From positions 124,001 to 188,000 of the forward strand of contig NZ_FOXV01000004.1 of NCBI RefSeq assembly GCF_900115815.1: a DNA stretch of 64,000 nucleotides, written 5' to 3'. Shown piece by piece: positions 16,650 through 24,872 of this stretch. The position numbers and the translations under genes were made by a program. How positions within the stretch are numbered: position 1 is the stretch's first letter; each line of letters starts with the position of its first letter. The notes beneath the pieces are model-generated. The model was not told the DNA's origin. It did no database searches and was given only the letters and a program-made list of their open reading frames with translations. This DNA is from Roseivivax halotolerans. GTDB taxonomy: Bacteria > Pseudomonadota > Alphaproteobacteria > Rhodobacterales > Rhodobacteraceae.

Positions 16650-17329
16650 GGGGCGGTGATTTCTGGTCGCGCCGCAAGGCGCGCGTCGCGGCTGAAGAAG
16701 TCGAAGAGGTCCGTCGGTCGGAAGAGGCGGCGCTCGATGCCGAGGCGCGATCCCTCGAAGAGAAGAGCGACGCGGACATCCTCGAACAGTTCGGCCTGCC
16801 CGACCCGGACGACCTGATGCCCGGCGACGGGATCGCGGGCTTCATGCGCCGCGAAATTCCAGAGCGGCTTCGCCGCCGCGCGATGCGGAAGCTGTGGCGC
16901 TCGAACCCGGTTCTCGCCTGCGTCGATGGTCTCAACGATTACGACGGGGACTTCACCGCGGCAGCGACCGACAGCCCCGGCGTGAAAACCGCCTACCAAC
17001 TCGGCCAGGGGATGCGCGCCCATGTCGAAGCGCTGGCGCGCGAGGCCGAGGAGAAGGCGAACGCGACCACCCCGGACAGGGTCAACTCCGAGCCCGAAAC
17101 GCCTCAGGAGACGGCATTTTCTGCACCTGCATCCGAAGCCACCGAAGAGGCTTCGGGAAATTATGCAGCGTCAGACAACAATATGCAGCGCGCATCTGAG
17201 TCGAACCCTGAATATACGACCAAGGTCGTAGTGGAGGGGGTGTCGGAAGTCGGAACACCTTGGCATACGGAGGAGCACGCAGAGCGGCGACCCCGCCGCA
17301 TGCGCTTCAGATTTGAGGGGGGAGAATGA
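16646..17329 (+). CDS. DUF3306 protein of the formate dehydrogenase locus
   Basis: A 227-residue DUF3306 family protein, found beside DUF3305 in formate dehydrogenase loci. The conserved part is the first 130 residues: FWSRRKARV, then SDADILEQFGLPDPDDLMPGDGIAGFMRREIPERLRRRAMRKLWRSNPVLACVDGLNDYDGDF. The rest is low-complexity and charged, probably disordered, ending RRPRRMRFRFEGGE. The DILEQFGLP and LRRRALRKLW-like blocks are the family hallmark. ATGA overlaps exist at both ends, with DUF3305 before it and the TorD-like gene after it, so the three are expected to be made together. A role in cofactor insertion or chaperoning is a guess from context. Confidence 0.85.
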   Translation: MRGGDFWSRRKARVAAEEVEEVRRSEEAALDAEARSLEEKSDADILEQFGLPDPDDLMPGDGIAGFMRREIPERLRRRAMRKLWRSNPVLACVDGLNDYDGDFTAAATDSPGVKTAYQLGQGMRAHVEALAREAEEKANATTPDRVNSEPETPQETAFSAPASEATEEASGNYAASDNNMQRASESNPEYTTKVVVEGVSEVGTPWHTEEHAERRPRRMRFRFEGGE

Positions 17330-17937
17330 GCATCGCTCGAACGGCGAACCAAGAGGTGACCGAGGAAGACCGGCTCCGCGCCGATCTCTACAATTTCCTC
17401 GGCCTGCTTCTTGCAGGGCCGCCGGATGGATTGCTCCTCGCGCAGGTCGGCGGCTTGTCTGGAGACAAGAGCGATCTCGGTCAGGCCATCGTGCGGCTTG
17501 CCGACTGCGCCAAGACCTCCTCGCCCAAGGACGTGGAACGTGAGTTCAACAAGCTCTTCATCGGTCTCGGCCGCGGCGAGCTTCTGCCCTATGCGAGCTA
17601 TTACCTCACCGGGTTCCTGAACGAGAAGCCGCTCGCCACGCTGCGACAGGATCTGCGCGCGCGGGGCCTCAGCCGTTCGCCCAACGTATTCGAGCCCGAG
17701 GACAACATCGCCTCGCTGATGGAAGTGATGGGCGCGCTGATCGTCGGCCGCTTCGGAGAGCCTGCGCCGCTCGAGGATCAGAGGACGTTCTTCAACCGTC
17801 ATATCGCGCCCTGGGCGGGCCATTTCTTTGCCGATCTCGAGACCGCCAAATCCGCGATGCTCTACGCCGCGGTGGGCTCGGTCGGCCGCGCCTTCGTCGA
17901 GATCGAGCGCGAAGGTTTCAGATTGACGTCGGAGTGA
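17326..17937 (+). CDS. TorD/DmsD-family redox enzyme maturation chaperone
   Basis: A 203-residue all-helical cytoplasmic chaperone of the TorD family. Such proteins bind the twin-arginine leader of a molybdoenzyme and hold it until cofactor insertion is complete. The usual features are present: an N-terminal DLYNFLGLLLAGPPD segment, VEREFNKLFIGLGRGELLPYASYYLTGFL, and the late FFNRHIAPWAGHFFADLETA, which matches the HxxxWxxxFxxxL pattern of the family. The client is most likely FdhA, encoded 400 bases downstream with a Tat signal. Its start overlaps the DUF3306 stop. Confidence 0.9.
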   Translation: MSIARTANQEVTEEDRLRADLYNFLGLLLAGPPDGLLLAQVGGLSGDKSDLGQAIVRLADCAKTSSPKDVEREFNKLFIGLGRGELLPYASYYLTGFLNEKPLATLRQDLRARGLSRSPNVFEPEDNIASLMEVMGALIVGRFGEPAPLEDQRTFFNRHIAPWAGHFFADLETAKSAMLYAAVGSVGRAFVEIEREGFRLTSE

Positions 17938-18029
17938 TCCGGCACGAAGCGGCCTCAGCCGGGCCGCTAGACACCCAAGGACGAGCCCGAAGAGATCGGC
18001 CCGCGTCCGCCAAGGAAGGGAGAGACGAT

Positions 18030-18224
18030 ATGTCCAAAGACCAGAAAGCGGACAAGAGCCGCCGCGGCTTCCTCAAACTCGCCGGCACCGCGGCCCCGGC
18101 CGCGCTTGCCGTCGTCGCGACCTCGGGCACCGAGGCCGAAGCGGCGGTCGATGACGGCCAGCAGGGCTCCGGCCTGCGTGATACCGCACATACCCGCGCC
18201 TATTTCGACAGCGCCCGCTTCTAA
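18030..18224 (+). CDS. small formate-dehydrogenase-region twin-arginine target
   Basis: A 64-residue protein of the formate-region Tat target family. The leader KSRRGFLKLAGTAAPAAL contains a twin-arginine motif, followed by AlaAla-rich hydrophobic residues and a short mature tail ending HTRAYFDSARF. GAAGGGAGAGACGAT provides the ribosome site 5-10 bases before ATG 18030. It lies 92 bases after the TorD-like gene and 105 bases before fdhA. Its function is unknown; it may accompany FdhA through the Tat pore or act as a small subunit. Confidence 0.85.
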   Translation: MSKDQKADKSRRGFLKLAGTAAPAALAVVATSGTEAEAAVDDGQQGSGLRDTAHTRAYFDSARF

Positions 18225-18329
18225 GGCGCGCGCACAGAATCTGCCGGCACATCGGGCGTCACGTCCCCGCCTGCCGGCATCAGCCCCGAGACGCACAAGC
18301 GCCCGTGGGTGACGATAACGGAGGGAACC

Positions 18330-21326
18330 ATGCTCAAGAAAAAGACAAGCGGAGTTGCGCGACGCGCCGCCCGAACGGGGCTTCTGTCCGAGGTTGCCGG
18401 GAAGTCCGTCGACCGCCGCGCCTTCCTGCGCGGATCGGGCCTCGCCATCGGTGGCCTTGCCGCGATCAGCGCGACCGCCGGCTCGGTCACCCGCGCCTCG
18501 GCGCAGGAAGCGGTCGACGACGCGGTCAAGACCGTGAAATCCGTCTGCACCCACTGCTCGGTCGGCTGCACCGTGATCGCAGAGGTCCGCGACGGCGTCT
18601 GGACGGGTCAGGAGCCCGGCTGGGACAGCCCGTTCAACCTCGGCGCGCATTGCGCCAAGGGCGCGTCGGTGCGTGAACACACCCACGGCGAGCGCCGCCT
18701 CAAGTACCCGATGAAGAAGGTCGACGGCGAGTGGACGCGCATCTCCTGGGAAGAGGCGATCAACGAGATCGGCGACCAGATGATGTCGATCCGTGACGAG
18801 AGCGGTCCGGATTCAGTCTACTGGCTGGGCTCGGCCAAGCACAACAACGAGCAGGCCTACCTTCTGCGCAAGTTCGCGGCCTACTGGGGCACGAACAACA
18901 TCGACCACCAGGCGCGGATCTGCCACTCGACCACGGTTGCGGGCGTTGCGAACACATGGGGCTACGGCGCCATGACCAACTCCTACAACGACATCCACAA
19001 TTCCCGCGCGATCTTCGTGATCGGCGGCAACCCCGCCGAGGCGCATCCGGTCTCGCTCCTGCACCTTCTCAAGGCGAAAGAGCAGAACAACGCGCCGATG
19101 ATCGTGTGCGACCCGCGCTTCACGCGCACCGCGGCGCATGCGGACGAGTATGTCCGTTTCCGTCCGGGCACGGACGTCGCGCTCGTCTGGGGCATCCTGT
19201 GGCACATCTTCGAGAACGGTTGGGAGGATGAGGAATTCATCCGCACCCGTGTCTGGGGCATGGACCAGATCCGCGACGAAGTCGCCAAGTACGATCCCGA
19301 AGAGGTCGAGCGCATCACCGGCACGCCGGGCTCGCAGCTCGAGCGCGTCGCGCGGACATTGGCCAACAACCGTCCCGGCACCGTGATCTGGTGCATGGGC
19401 GGCACCCAGCACACCAACGGCAACAACAACACCCGCGCCTACTGCATCCTGCAGCTTGCGCTTGGCAACATGGGCGCGGCCGGCGGCGGCACCAACATCT
19501 TCCGCGGCCATGACAACGTGCAGGGCGCGACCGACCTCGGCGTTCTCGCCGACACGCTGCCTGGCTATTACGGCCTGACGGATGGTGCCTGGGGCCACTG
19601 GGCGCGCGTCTGGGACGAGGATCTCGACTGGCTCCGCGGCCGCTTCGCCGTGATGGAAGGCGCCGGCGCCGACGGGGCCGACCGGATGATGATCAACGAG
19701 ACCGGTATCCCGGTGTCGCGCTGGATCGACGGTGTCCTCGAGGATGCCGAGAATATCGACCAGCCCGACAACACCCGTGCCATGGTTCTCTGGGGTCACG
19801 CGCCGAACTCGCAGACGCGTCTGCCGGAGATGAAGACCGCGATGGAGAAGCTCGACCTTCTCGTCGTGATCGACCCCTACCCGACCGTGACCGCGATCAT
19901 GCAGGACCGCACCGACGGCGTGTACCTGCTGCCCGCGGCAACCCAGTTCGAGACCTACGGCTCGGTCACCGCGTCGAACCGTTCGCTGCAATGGCGCGAG
20001 AAGGTGGTGGATCCGATCTTCGAGTCGAAGGCCGACCACGTCATCATGAAGATGTTCGCGGACAAGTTCGGTTTCTCGGACCGGCTCTTCCGCAATATCG
20101 AGGTCAATGGCGACGAGCCGCTGATCGAAGACCTGACACGCGAGTTCAATCGGGGCATGTGGACCATCGGCTATACCGGCCAGTCGCCGGAGCGGATGCG
20201 CACCCACATGCAGAACCAGCACACCTTCGACCGCACGACGCTGAAAGCGCTCGGCGGTCCGGCTGACGGCGACTATTACGGTCTGCCCTGGCCGAGCTGG
20301 GGCACGGCCGAGATGAACCACCCGGGCTCGCCGAACCTCTACGACATCTCCAAGCCTGTCGCCGATGGCGGCATGGGCTTCCGCGCCCGCTTCGGCGTGG
20401 AGCGGGACGGCGACAACCTTCTTGCGGAAGGCGTCTACCCGGTCGGCTCCGAGATCCAGGACGGCTACCCGGAGTTCACCTACCAGATGCTCGTCGATCT
20501 CGGTTGGGACGGCGACCTGACGGACGAGGAGCGCACCGCGATCGAGCGCGTCGCCGGCTGGGAGGGCGAGCGCCCGACCACGCAGGGCAACGGTCAGCAG
20601 GATGTCGGCGAGCAGTCACAGACCGGTCCGATCGAGAGCGATTACAACACCGCGCTCGGCGGAGTGAACTGGAAGACCGACCTGTCGGGCGGCATCCAGC
20701 GCGTCGCGATCGCCCATGGCTGCGCGCCCTACGGCAACGCCAAGGCCCGCGCCGTGGTCTGGACCTTCCCCGATCCGGTCCCGGTCCATCGCGAGCCGCT
20801 CTACACGCCGCGTTACGACCTCGTGGCCGACTACCCGACCTACGAGGACAAGAAGTTCTGGCGCGTTCCGACGCTCTATTCGTCGATCCAGAAGGACGAT
20901 TACTCGCAGGACTTCCCGATCACCCTCACTTCCGGCCGTCTGGTCGAATACGAGGGCGGCGGAGACGAGACGCGCTCCAACCCCTGGCTCGCGGAATTGC
21001 AGCAGGACATGTTCATCGAGGTGAACCCGCGTGACGCCAACGATCTCGGCGTGCGCGACGGCAACCAGGTCTGGGTCTACGGCCCGAACGGCGGCAAGAT
21101 CCGCGTGATGGCCATGGTCACCGAACGTGTCGCGCCGGGCGTCGCCTTCATGCCGTTCCACTTCGGCGGCTTCTGGCAGGGCGAGGATCGCCGCTCCTAC
21201 TATCCGGAGGGTGCCGATCCCTACGTGCTCGGCGAATCCACAAACACCGCACAAACCTACGGCTACGACTCGGTCACGCAGATGCAGGAAACCAAAGCCA
21301 CGCTTTGCCGCATCGAGGCCGCGTAA
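18330..21326 (+). CDS. fdhA: formate dehydrogenase catalytic subunit alpha (Mo/W-bis-MGD, periplasmic)
   Basis: A 998-residue molybdopterin oxidoreductase that oxidises formate to CO2. A Tat signal is visible as DRRAFLRGSGLAIGGLAAIS (residues 28-47). The N-terminal [4Fe-4S] cluster ligands are Cys73, Cys76, Cys80 and Cys108. The metal ligand is Cys198 in RICHST with adjacent His199, so this is a cysteine and not a selenocysteine enzyme. WCMGGTQHTNGNNNTRA and GNMGAAGGGTNIFRGHDNVQG are typical of this FDH group. The C-terminal dinucleotide-binding domain ends in the ESTNTAQTYGYDSVTQMQ region. ATG 18330 has GGAGGG 5 bases upstream. The electron path is expected to go through the Fe-S subunit and the cytochrome b subunit encoded next. 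Confidence 0.96.
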   Translation: MLKKKTSGVARRAARTGLLSEVAGKSVDRRAFLRGSGLAIGGLAAISATAGSVTRASAQEAVDDAVKTVKSVCTHCSVGCTVIAEVRDGVWTGQEPGWDSPFNLGAHCAKGASVREHTHGERRLKYPMKKVDGEWTRISWEEAINEIGDQMMSIRDESGPDSVYWLGSAKHNNEQAYLLRKFAAYWGTNNIDHQARICHSTTVAGVANTWGYGAMTNSYNDIHNSRAIFVIGGNPAEAHPVSLLHLLKAKEQNNAPMIVCDPRFTRTAAHADEYVRFRPGTDVALVWGILWHIFENGWEDEEFIRTRVWGMDQIRDEVAKYDPEEVERITGTPGSQLERVARTLANNRPGTVIWCMGGTQHTNGNNNTRAYCILQLALGNMGAAGGGTNIFRGHDNVQGATDLGVLADTLPGYYGLTDGAWGHWARVWDEDLDWLRGRFAVMEGAGADGADRMMINETGIPVSRWIDGVLEDAENIDQPDNTRAMVLWGHAPNSQTRLPEMKTAMEKLDLLVVIDPYPTVTAIMQDRTDGVYLLPAATQFETYGSVTASNRSLQWREKVVDPIFESKADHVIMKMFADKFGFSDRLFRNIEVNGDEPLIEDLTREFNRGMWTIGYTGQSPERMRTHMQNQHTFDRTTLKALGGPADGDYYGLPWPSWGTAEMNHPGSPNLYDISKPVADGGMGFRARFGVERDGDNLLAEGVYPVGSEIQDGYPEFTYQMLVDLGWDGDLTDEERTAIERVAGWEGERPTTQGNGQQDVGEQSQTGPIESDYNTALGGVNWKTDLSGGIQRVAIAHGCAPYGNAKARAVVWTFPDPVPVHREPLYTPRYDLVADYPTYEDKKFWRVPTLYSSIQKDDYSQDFPITLTSGRLVEYEGGGDETRSNPWLAELQQDMFIEVNPRDANDLGVRDGNQVWVYGPNGGKIRVMAMVTERVAPGVAFMPFHFGGFWQGEDRRSYYPEGADPYVLGESTNTAQTYGYDSVTQMQETKATLCRIEAA

Positions 21327-21341
21327 GGAGGATCAAGAAAA

Positions 21342-21935
21342 ATGGCACGCGCAAAATTTCTCTGTGACGCCGAACGCTGCATCGAATGCAACGCCTGCGT
21401 AACGGCTTGTAAAAACGAGCACGAGGTCCCCTGGGGCATCAACCGCCGCCGCGTTGTGACGATCCAGGACGGCCAGCCGGGCGAGCGCTCGATCTCGGTC
21501 GCCTGCATGCATTGCTCTGACGCACCCTGCATGGCGGTCTGCCCGGTGGATTGCTTCTACCAGACCGCCGATGGCGTCGTCCTGCACTCCAAGGACCTCT
21601 GCATCGGCTGCGGTTACTGCTTCTACGCCTGCCCCTTCGGCGCGCCGCAATACCCGCAAGCGGGCAATTTCGGCAGCCGCGGCAAGATGGACAAGTGCAC
21701 CTTCTGCGCCGGCGGTCCCGAAGAGGACATGTCGCAGGCGGAGTTCCAGAAATATGGCCGCAACCGCATCGCGGAGGGCAAGCTGCCGATCTGCGCCGAG
21801 ATGTGCTCCACAAAGGCGCTTCTGGCCGGTGACGGCGATGTCGTCTCCGACATCTACCGCGAACGCGTCGTCGCCCGCGGCTTCGGCTCCGGCGCATGGG
21901 GCTGGGGAACGGCCTACGACCAGAAGGGCCAGTAG
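21342..21935 (+). CDS. fdh3B: formate dehydrogenase iron-sulfur subunit beta
   Basis: A 197-residue electron-transfer subunit with four ferredoxin-type clusters: CDAERCIECNACVTACKNEH, CMHCSDAPCMAVCPVDCF, CIGCGYCFYACPFGAP, and the split CTFC...CAEMC site with a long insertion (EEDMSQAEFQKYGRNR). This is the arrangement of FDH-N/FDH3 beta subunits. It has no signal peptide and should be carried out by the Tat leader of FdhA. It starts 15 bases after fdhA, with AAGGAGG as ribosome site. Confidence 0.94.
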   Translation: MARAKFLCDAERCIECNACVTACKNEHEVPWGINRRRVVTIQDGQPGERSISVACMHCSDAPCMAVCPVDCFYQTADGVVLHSKDLCIGCGYCFYACPFGAPQYPQAGNFGSRGKMDKCTFCAGGPEEDMSQAEFQKYGRNRIAEGKLPICAEMCSTKALLAGDGDVVSDIYRERVVARGFGSGAWGWGTAYDQKGQ

Positions 21936-21956
21936 TTCCTTCGGCACGCAGTCACG

Positions 21957-21980
21957 GGGGCCGGTCGCAAGGCCGGCCCC
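21957..21980 (+). other. GC-rich stem-loop between fdh3B and the cytochrome b gene
   Basis: Perfect arms GGGGCCGG (21957-21964) and CCGGCCCC (21973-21980) with an 8-base loop. Only GATTTG follows, so it is a weak terminator at best. It may partly end transcription or protect the upstream fdhA-fdh3B message, lowering expression of the membrane and cytochrome c genes relative to the catalytic pair. Confidence 0.5.
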
Positions 21981-22082
21981 GATTTGTCAGGCGGATACAG
22001 CTTTCGGCGGATGACTCCGAGCGGCCTCAGGCAAGGCCGTTCCGACCCATCCCAGTCACGGCGATGAATCCAGAGGATACCT

Positions 22083-23309
22083 ATGATGCCCTTCCTGAAA
22101 TCGCTTCTGTTCAGTCTGACGATTGCACTCGCGCTTCCCGGAAGCGTCTCCGCACAGGCGGTCGACCCCGAGGTGCAACAGGCCACGCCGGATCAGGCGA
22201 CCACCACGCTCGAGGACATCCTTCGGCGGCAGGAGGGCCTCTCTTCGAGCGACACTCCGGCACGGCGCACGCTCGTGGGCGAGGAGGCCGATCCCTCGGC
22301 GGGCGCGGATGGCCCGCTCGGCACGCTCGGCGGATCCTCCGACGCGGATCTTTGGCGCGCCTTCCGCTTCGACGAGCGCGAGATCACGACGCAAGCGCGG
22401 GGTCCGGCCTCCAACGTCATCATGCAGGATGGCGGGCAATGGTGGCTCGAGCTGCGCGAAGGGCCGGTCCTGCATTGGGGCGGGTACCTTCTTCTGGGCA
22501 CGCTGGCCCTGCTGGCTCTGTTCTATTTCGTCAAAGGCCGCATCGAAATCGATGGGCAGAAAACCGGCCGCCGGATCGAACGCTTCACCGGGATCGAACG
22601 CTTCGGACACTGGCTGATCGCGGGGTCGTTCATCATACTCGGGATTACGGGGCTCATAACGCTGATGGGACGCGAGTTCCTGATCCCGATCCTCGGGCTG
22701 AACCTTTTCTCGGACATCGCGATTGCTTCGAAATGGCTGCATAACAACGTCGCGTGGGCGTTCATGCTGGGTCTCGTGATGGTCTTCGTGATGTGGGTCG
22801 CGCACAACATACCCGACAAGACCGATATCAAGTGGATCGCGAAGGGTGGCGGCCTGCTCATCAAGGGTCATCCGCCCGCGAAGAAGTTCAATGCGGGCCA
22901 GAAGATGATCTTCTGGGTCGTGGTGCTTTTCGGCGCGTCGGTGTCGGCCTCGGGGCTCGCGCTCCTCTTCCCGTTCCAGATCACGCTTTTCGAGCCGACC
23001 TTCGAACACCTCAACTCCTGGGGCGTGCCGTCGCTCTTCGGGATGGAGGCGTTCCCGACCGATCTAGAACCGCAGGAAGAAATGCAGTTCGCGCAGCTCT
23101 GGCACGCCATCGTCGCCTTCGTGATGATGGCTGTGATCCTCGCGCATATCTACATCGGCTCGATCGGCATGGAGGGCGCGTTCGACGCGATGGGCTCCGG
23201 CCAGGTCGAAGAGCAATGGGCGCGGGAGCACCACTCCATCTGGGCCGAGAAGAAGCTCGCAAAAGGTGAGGTGAAACAGCCCGAAGGCAGCACCGCCCCG
23301 GCGGAATGA
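22083..23309 (+). CDS. formate dehydrogenase cytochrome b subunit gamma
   Basis: A 408-residue membrane subunit that anchors the enzyme and takes electrons to quinone. It starts with a signal-like segment LKSLLFSLTIALALPGSVSAQ and about 110 periplasmic residues, which is longer than minimal FDH gamma subunits. Four membrane helices then carry the di-heme cytochrome b core: RFTGIERFGHWLIAGSFIILGITGL, KWLHNNVAWAFMLGLVMVFVMWVAH, MIFWVVVLFGASVSASGLALLF and QLWHAIVAFVMMAVILAHIYIGSIG, with conserved His in each but the third. ATG 22083 has AGAGGA 5 bases upstream. Only 4 bases separate it from the WD40-cytochrome c gene. Confidence 0.93.
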   Translation: MMPFLKSLLFSLTIALALPGSVSAQAVDPEVQQATPDQATTTLEDILRRQEGLSSSDTPARRTLVGEEADPSAGADGPLGTLGGSSDADLWRAFRFDEREITTQARGPASNVIMQDGGQWWLELREGPVLHWGGYLLLGTLALLALFYFVKGRIEIDGQKTGRRIERFTGIERFGHWLIAGSFIILGITGLITLMGREFLIPILGLNLFSDIAIASKWLHNNVAWAFMLGLVMVFVMWVAHNIPDKTDIKWIAKGGGLLIKGHPPAKKFNAGQKMIFWVVVLFGASVSASGLALLFPFQITLFEPTFEHLNSWGVPSLFGMEAFPTDLEPQEEMQFAQLWHAIVAFVMMAVILAHIYIGSIGMEGAFDAMGSGQVEEQWAREHHSIWAEKKLAKGEVKQPEGSTAPAE

Positions 23310-23313
23310 ACCC

Positions 23314-24609
23314 ATGCGCGGCGTTCTTTTCGCCCTGAGCCTCGGTTGCGCCCTGCCCGTCGCAGCCGAGGAGTATCACCGCCTTGAGGGTCATGGCGGT
23401 CCCGTGATGGATATTGCCGTTGGCTCTTCCGGGAAGGTTGCGACGGCAAGCTTCGACAACGCGGTCGGGCTCTGGAGCGATGCGGAGCCCGCTTGGCAAG
23501 ACGGTCACGAGGCCGCCGTGAATACCGTGCACTTCCTTTCCGACAGCGCGCTTGTCTCGGGCGCGGACGATTTCGACCTCATTCGCTGGGATCTCGTCTC
23601 GGGCGGCTCCGAGCGGCTCGAAGGACATCAGGGCAAGGTCATGGCCCTCGCCTCCTCGGAGGAATTCATCGCCTCGGCGAGCTGGGACGGGTCGGTCGGT
23701 CTCTGGCCCAGGGGCGGCGGCGCGCCGCGCTTTCTTCTGGGCCATGACGGGCCCGTCAACGACGTGGCTTTCGCCGATGGCGGCGCCCTTCTCTACTCGG
23801 CTTCCGCCGACGGCACGATCCGCACTTGGGCTGTCGACACCGGGACAGAGCAAACACGCGTCGTCGAACACGGCTTCGGCCTCAACGAGCTCATCCTCGA
23901 TGAAGGCGCAGGTTGGCTCGCCTATGGCGCGGTCGATGGCGTCACGCGGGTGATCGAGCTGGGGACGGGCAGATCGCTTGCCGATCTCACCCTTGACCGT
24001 CGACCGATCCTGGCGCTGGCGCGCTCGCAGGACGGCGCACGGCTGGCCATTGGCGACGGCGAGGGCTTCATCTCGGTGGTCGCAACCGAGGATTGGAGCA
24101 TCGAGCGGGACTTCCGCGCAGCCACACGCGGGCCGATCTGGGCATTGGCTTTCGCGCCATCGAGCGAGATGCTTTATGCCGCCGGGCTCGATACTGCGGT
24201 CCATGCCTGGCCGGTTGCGACCCTCTCCGACCAAGAGCAGATGCAGACAGAGGATGCCGCCTTCCTCAGCGATCCCGACGAGATGCCGAACGGCGAGCGA
24301 CAGTTCAAACGCAAATGCTCGATCTGCCACACCCTCACCCCCGGCTCGGCGCGCCGCGCGGGCCCGTCCTTGCATGATCTCTTCGGGCGCCGGGCGGGCA
24401 CCGTCGACGATTACACCTATTCCGACGCGCTCGAAGTCTCCGACCTCGTTTGGACGGAAGAGACCGTCGATGCCCTCTTCGATATCGGCCCGGACCATTA
24501 TATTCCGGGCACGAAAATGCCCATGCAGCGGATCACGGGCGCAGAGGATCGGGCGGATTTGATCGCCTATCTGCGCCAGGAGACCGCCCCCAAGGAGGAC
24601 CAAGAATGA
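23314..24609 (+). CDS. WD40 propeller-cytochrome c fusion in the formate dehydrogenase operon
   Basis: A 431-residue exported protein with cleavable signal MRGVLFALSLGCALPVAAEE. Residues 22-300 form WD40-like repeats (LEGHGGPVMDIAVG, LEGHQGKVMALAS, LLGHDGPVNDVAFA, RPILALARSQDG, RGPIWALAFAPS), probably one seven-bladed propeller. Residues about 322-425 are a class I c-type cytochrome with heme site CSICH (Cys335, Cys338, His339) and a likely axial Met402 in PGTKMPMQ. It begins 4 bases after the cytochrome b gene and overlaps the next gene by ATGA, so it belongs to the operon. It could take electrons from the formate dehydrogenase complex to a terminal oxidase, or the propeller may dock the complex. 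Neither is proven. Confidence 0.9.
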   Translation: MRGVLFALSLGCALPVAAEEYHRLEGHGGPVMDIAVGSSGKVATASFDNAVGLWSDAEPAWQDGHEAAVNTVHFLSDSALVSGADDFDLIRWDLVSGGSERLEGHQGKVMALASSEEFIASASWDGSVGLWPRGGGAPRFLLGHDGPVNDVAFADGGALLYSASADGTIRTWAVDTGTEQTRVVEHGFGLNELILDEGAGWLAYGAVDGVTRVIELGTGRSLADLTLDRRPILALARSQDGARLAIGDGEGFISVVATEDWSIERDFRAATRGPIWALAFAPSSEMLYAAGLDTAVHAWPVATLSDQEQMQTEDAAFLSDPDEMPNGERQFKRKCSICHTLTPGSARRAGPSLHDLFGRRAGTVDDYTYSDALEVSDLVWTEETVDALFDIGPDHYIPGTKMPMQRITGAEDRADLIAYLRQETAPKEDQE

Positions 24610-24785
24610 AAGCCATGATCCTGGGTTTTGTCGCTATCGCCGTCGTGTCTGTCGGAGCCTGGTTCGGGCTGAACACCTACGGTTTCTCGGCCGCCGACCG
24701 GACGGCGAGCAACTCCGCCGTGCGCCTGGGCGACGCCGGGCCGCGCAATAGCGGATCGCCGACGGAAACCGAAGCGACGGAGTGA
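24606..24785 (+). CDS. 59-residue single-pass membrane peptide, end of formate dehydrogenase operon
   Basis: A small protein with one N-terminal hydrophobic helix (MKAMILGFVAIAVVSVGAWF) and a short polar tail of about 35 residues rich in Ser, Asp and Glu. ATG 24606 overlaps the cytochrome c stop as ATGA, and AAGGAGG lies 7 bases upstream, so translation is well supported despite the size. I do not recognise a family. The position suggests an assembly factor or accessory subunit of the formate dehydrogenase-cytochrome c complex. The following 87 bases contain no clear terminator. Confidence 0.7.
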   Translation: MKAMILGFVAIAVVSVGAWFGLNTYGFSAADRTASNSAVRLGDAGPRNSGSPTETEATE

Positions 24786-24872
24786 CCCCGGCAGGGTTCC
24801 GGCCCGATTTCTCATGCCTGTGCGCGCGCCCGTCGTGATATGCTGGGGTGTTCCTGCACAAGAGGCCGCAGC

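Noticed and set aside
18921-18926. Possible selenocysteine in formate dehydrogenase
   Set aside because: The metal-ligand position is read as cysteine in RICHST, and no in-frame TGA occurs in the gene.
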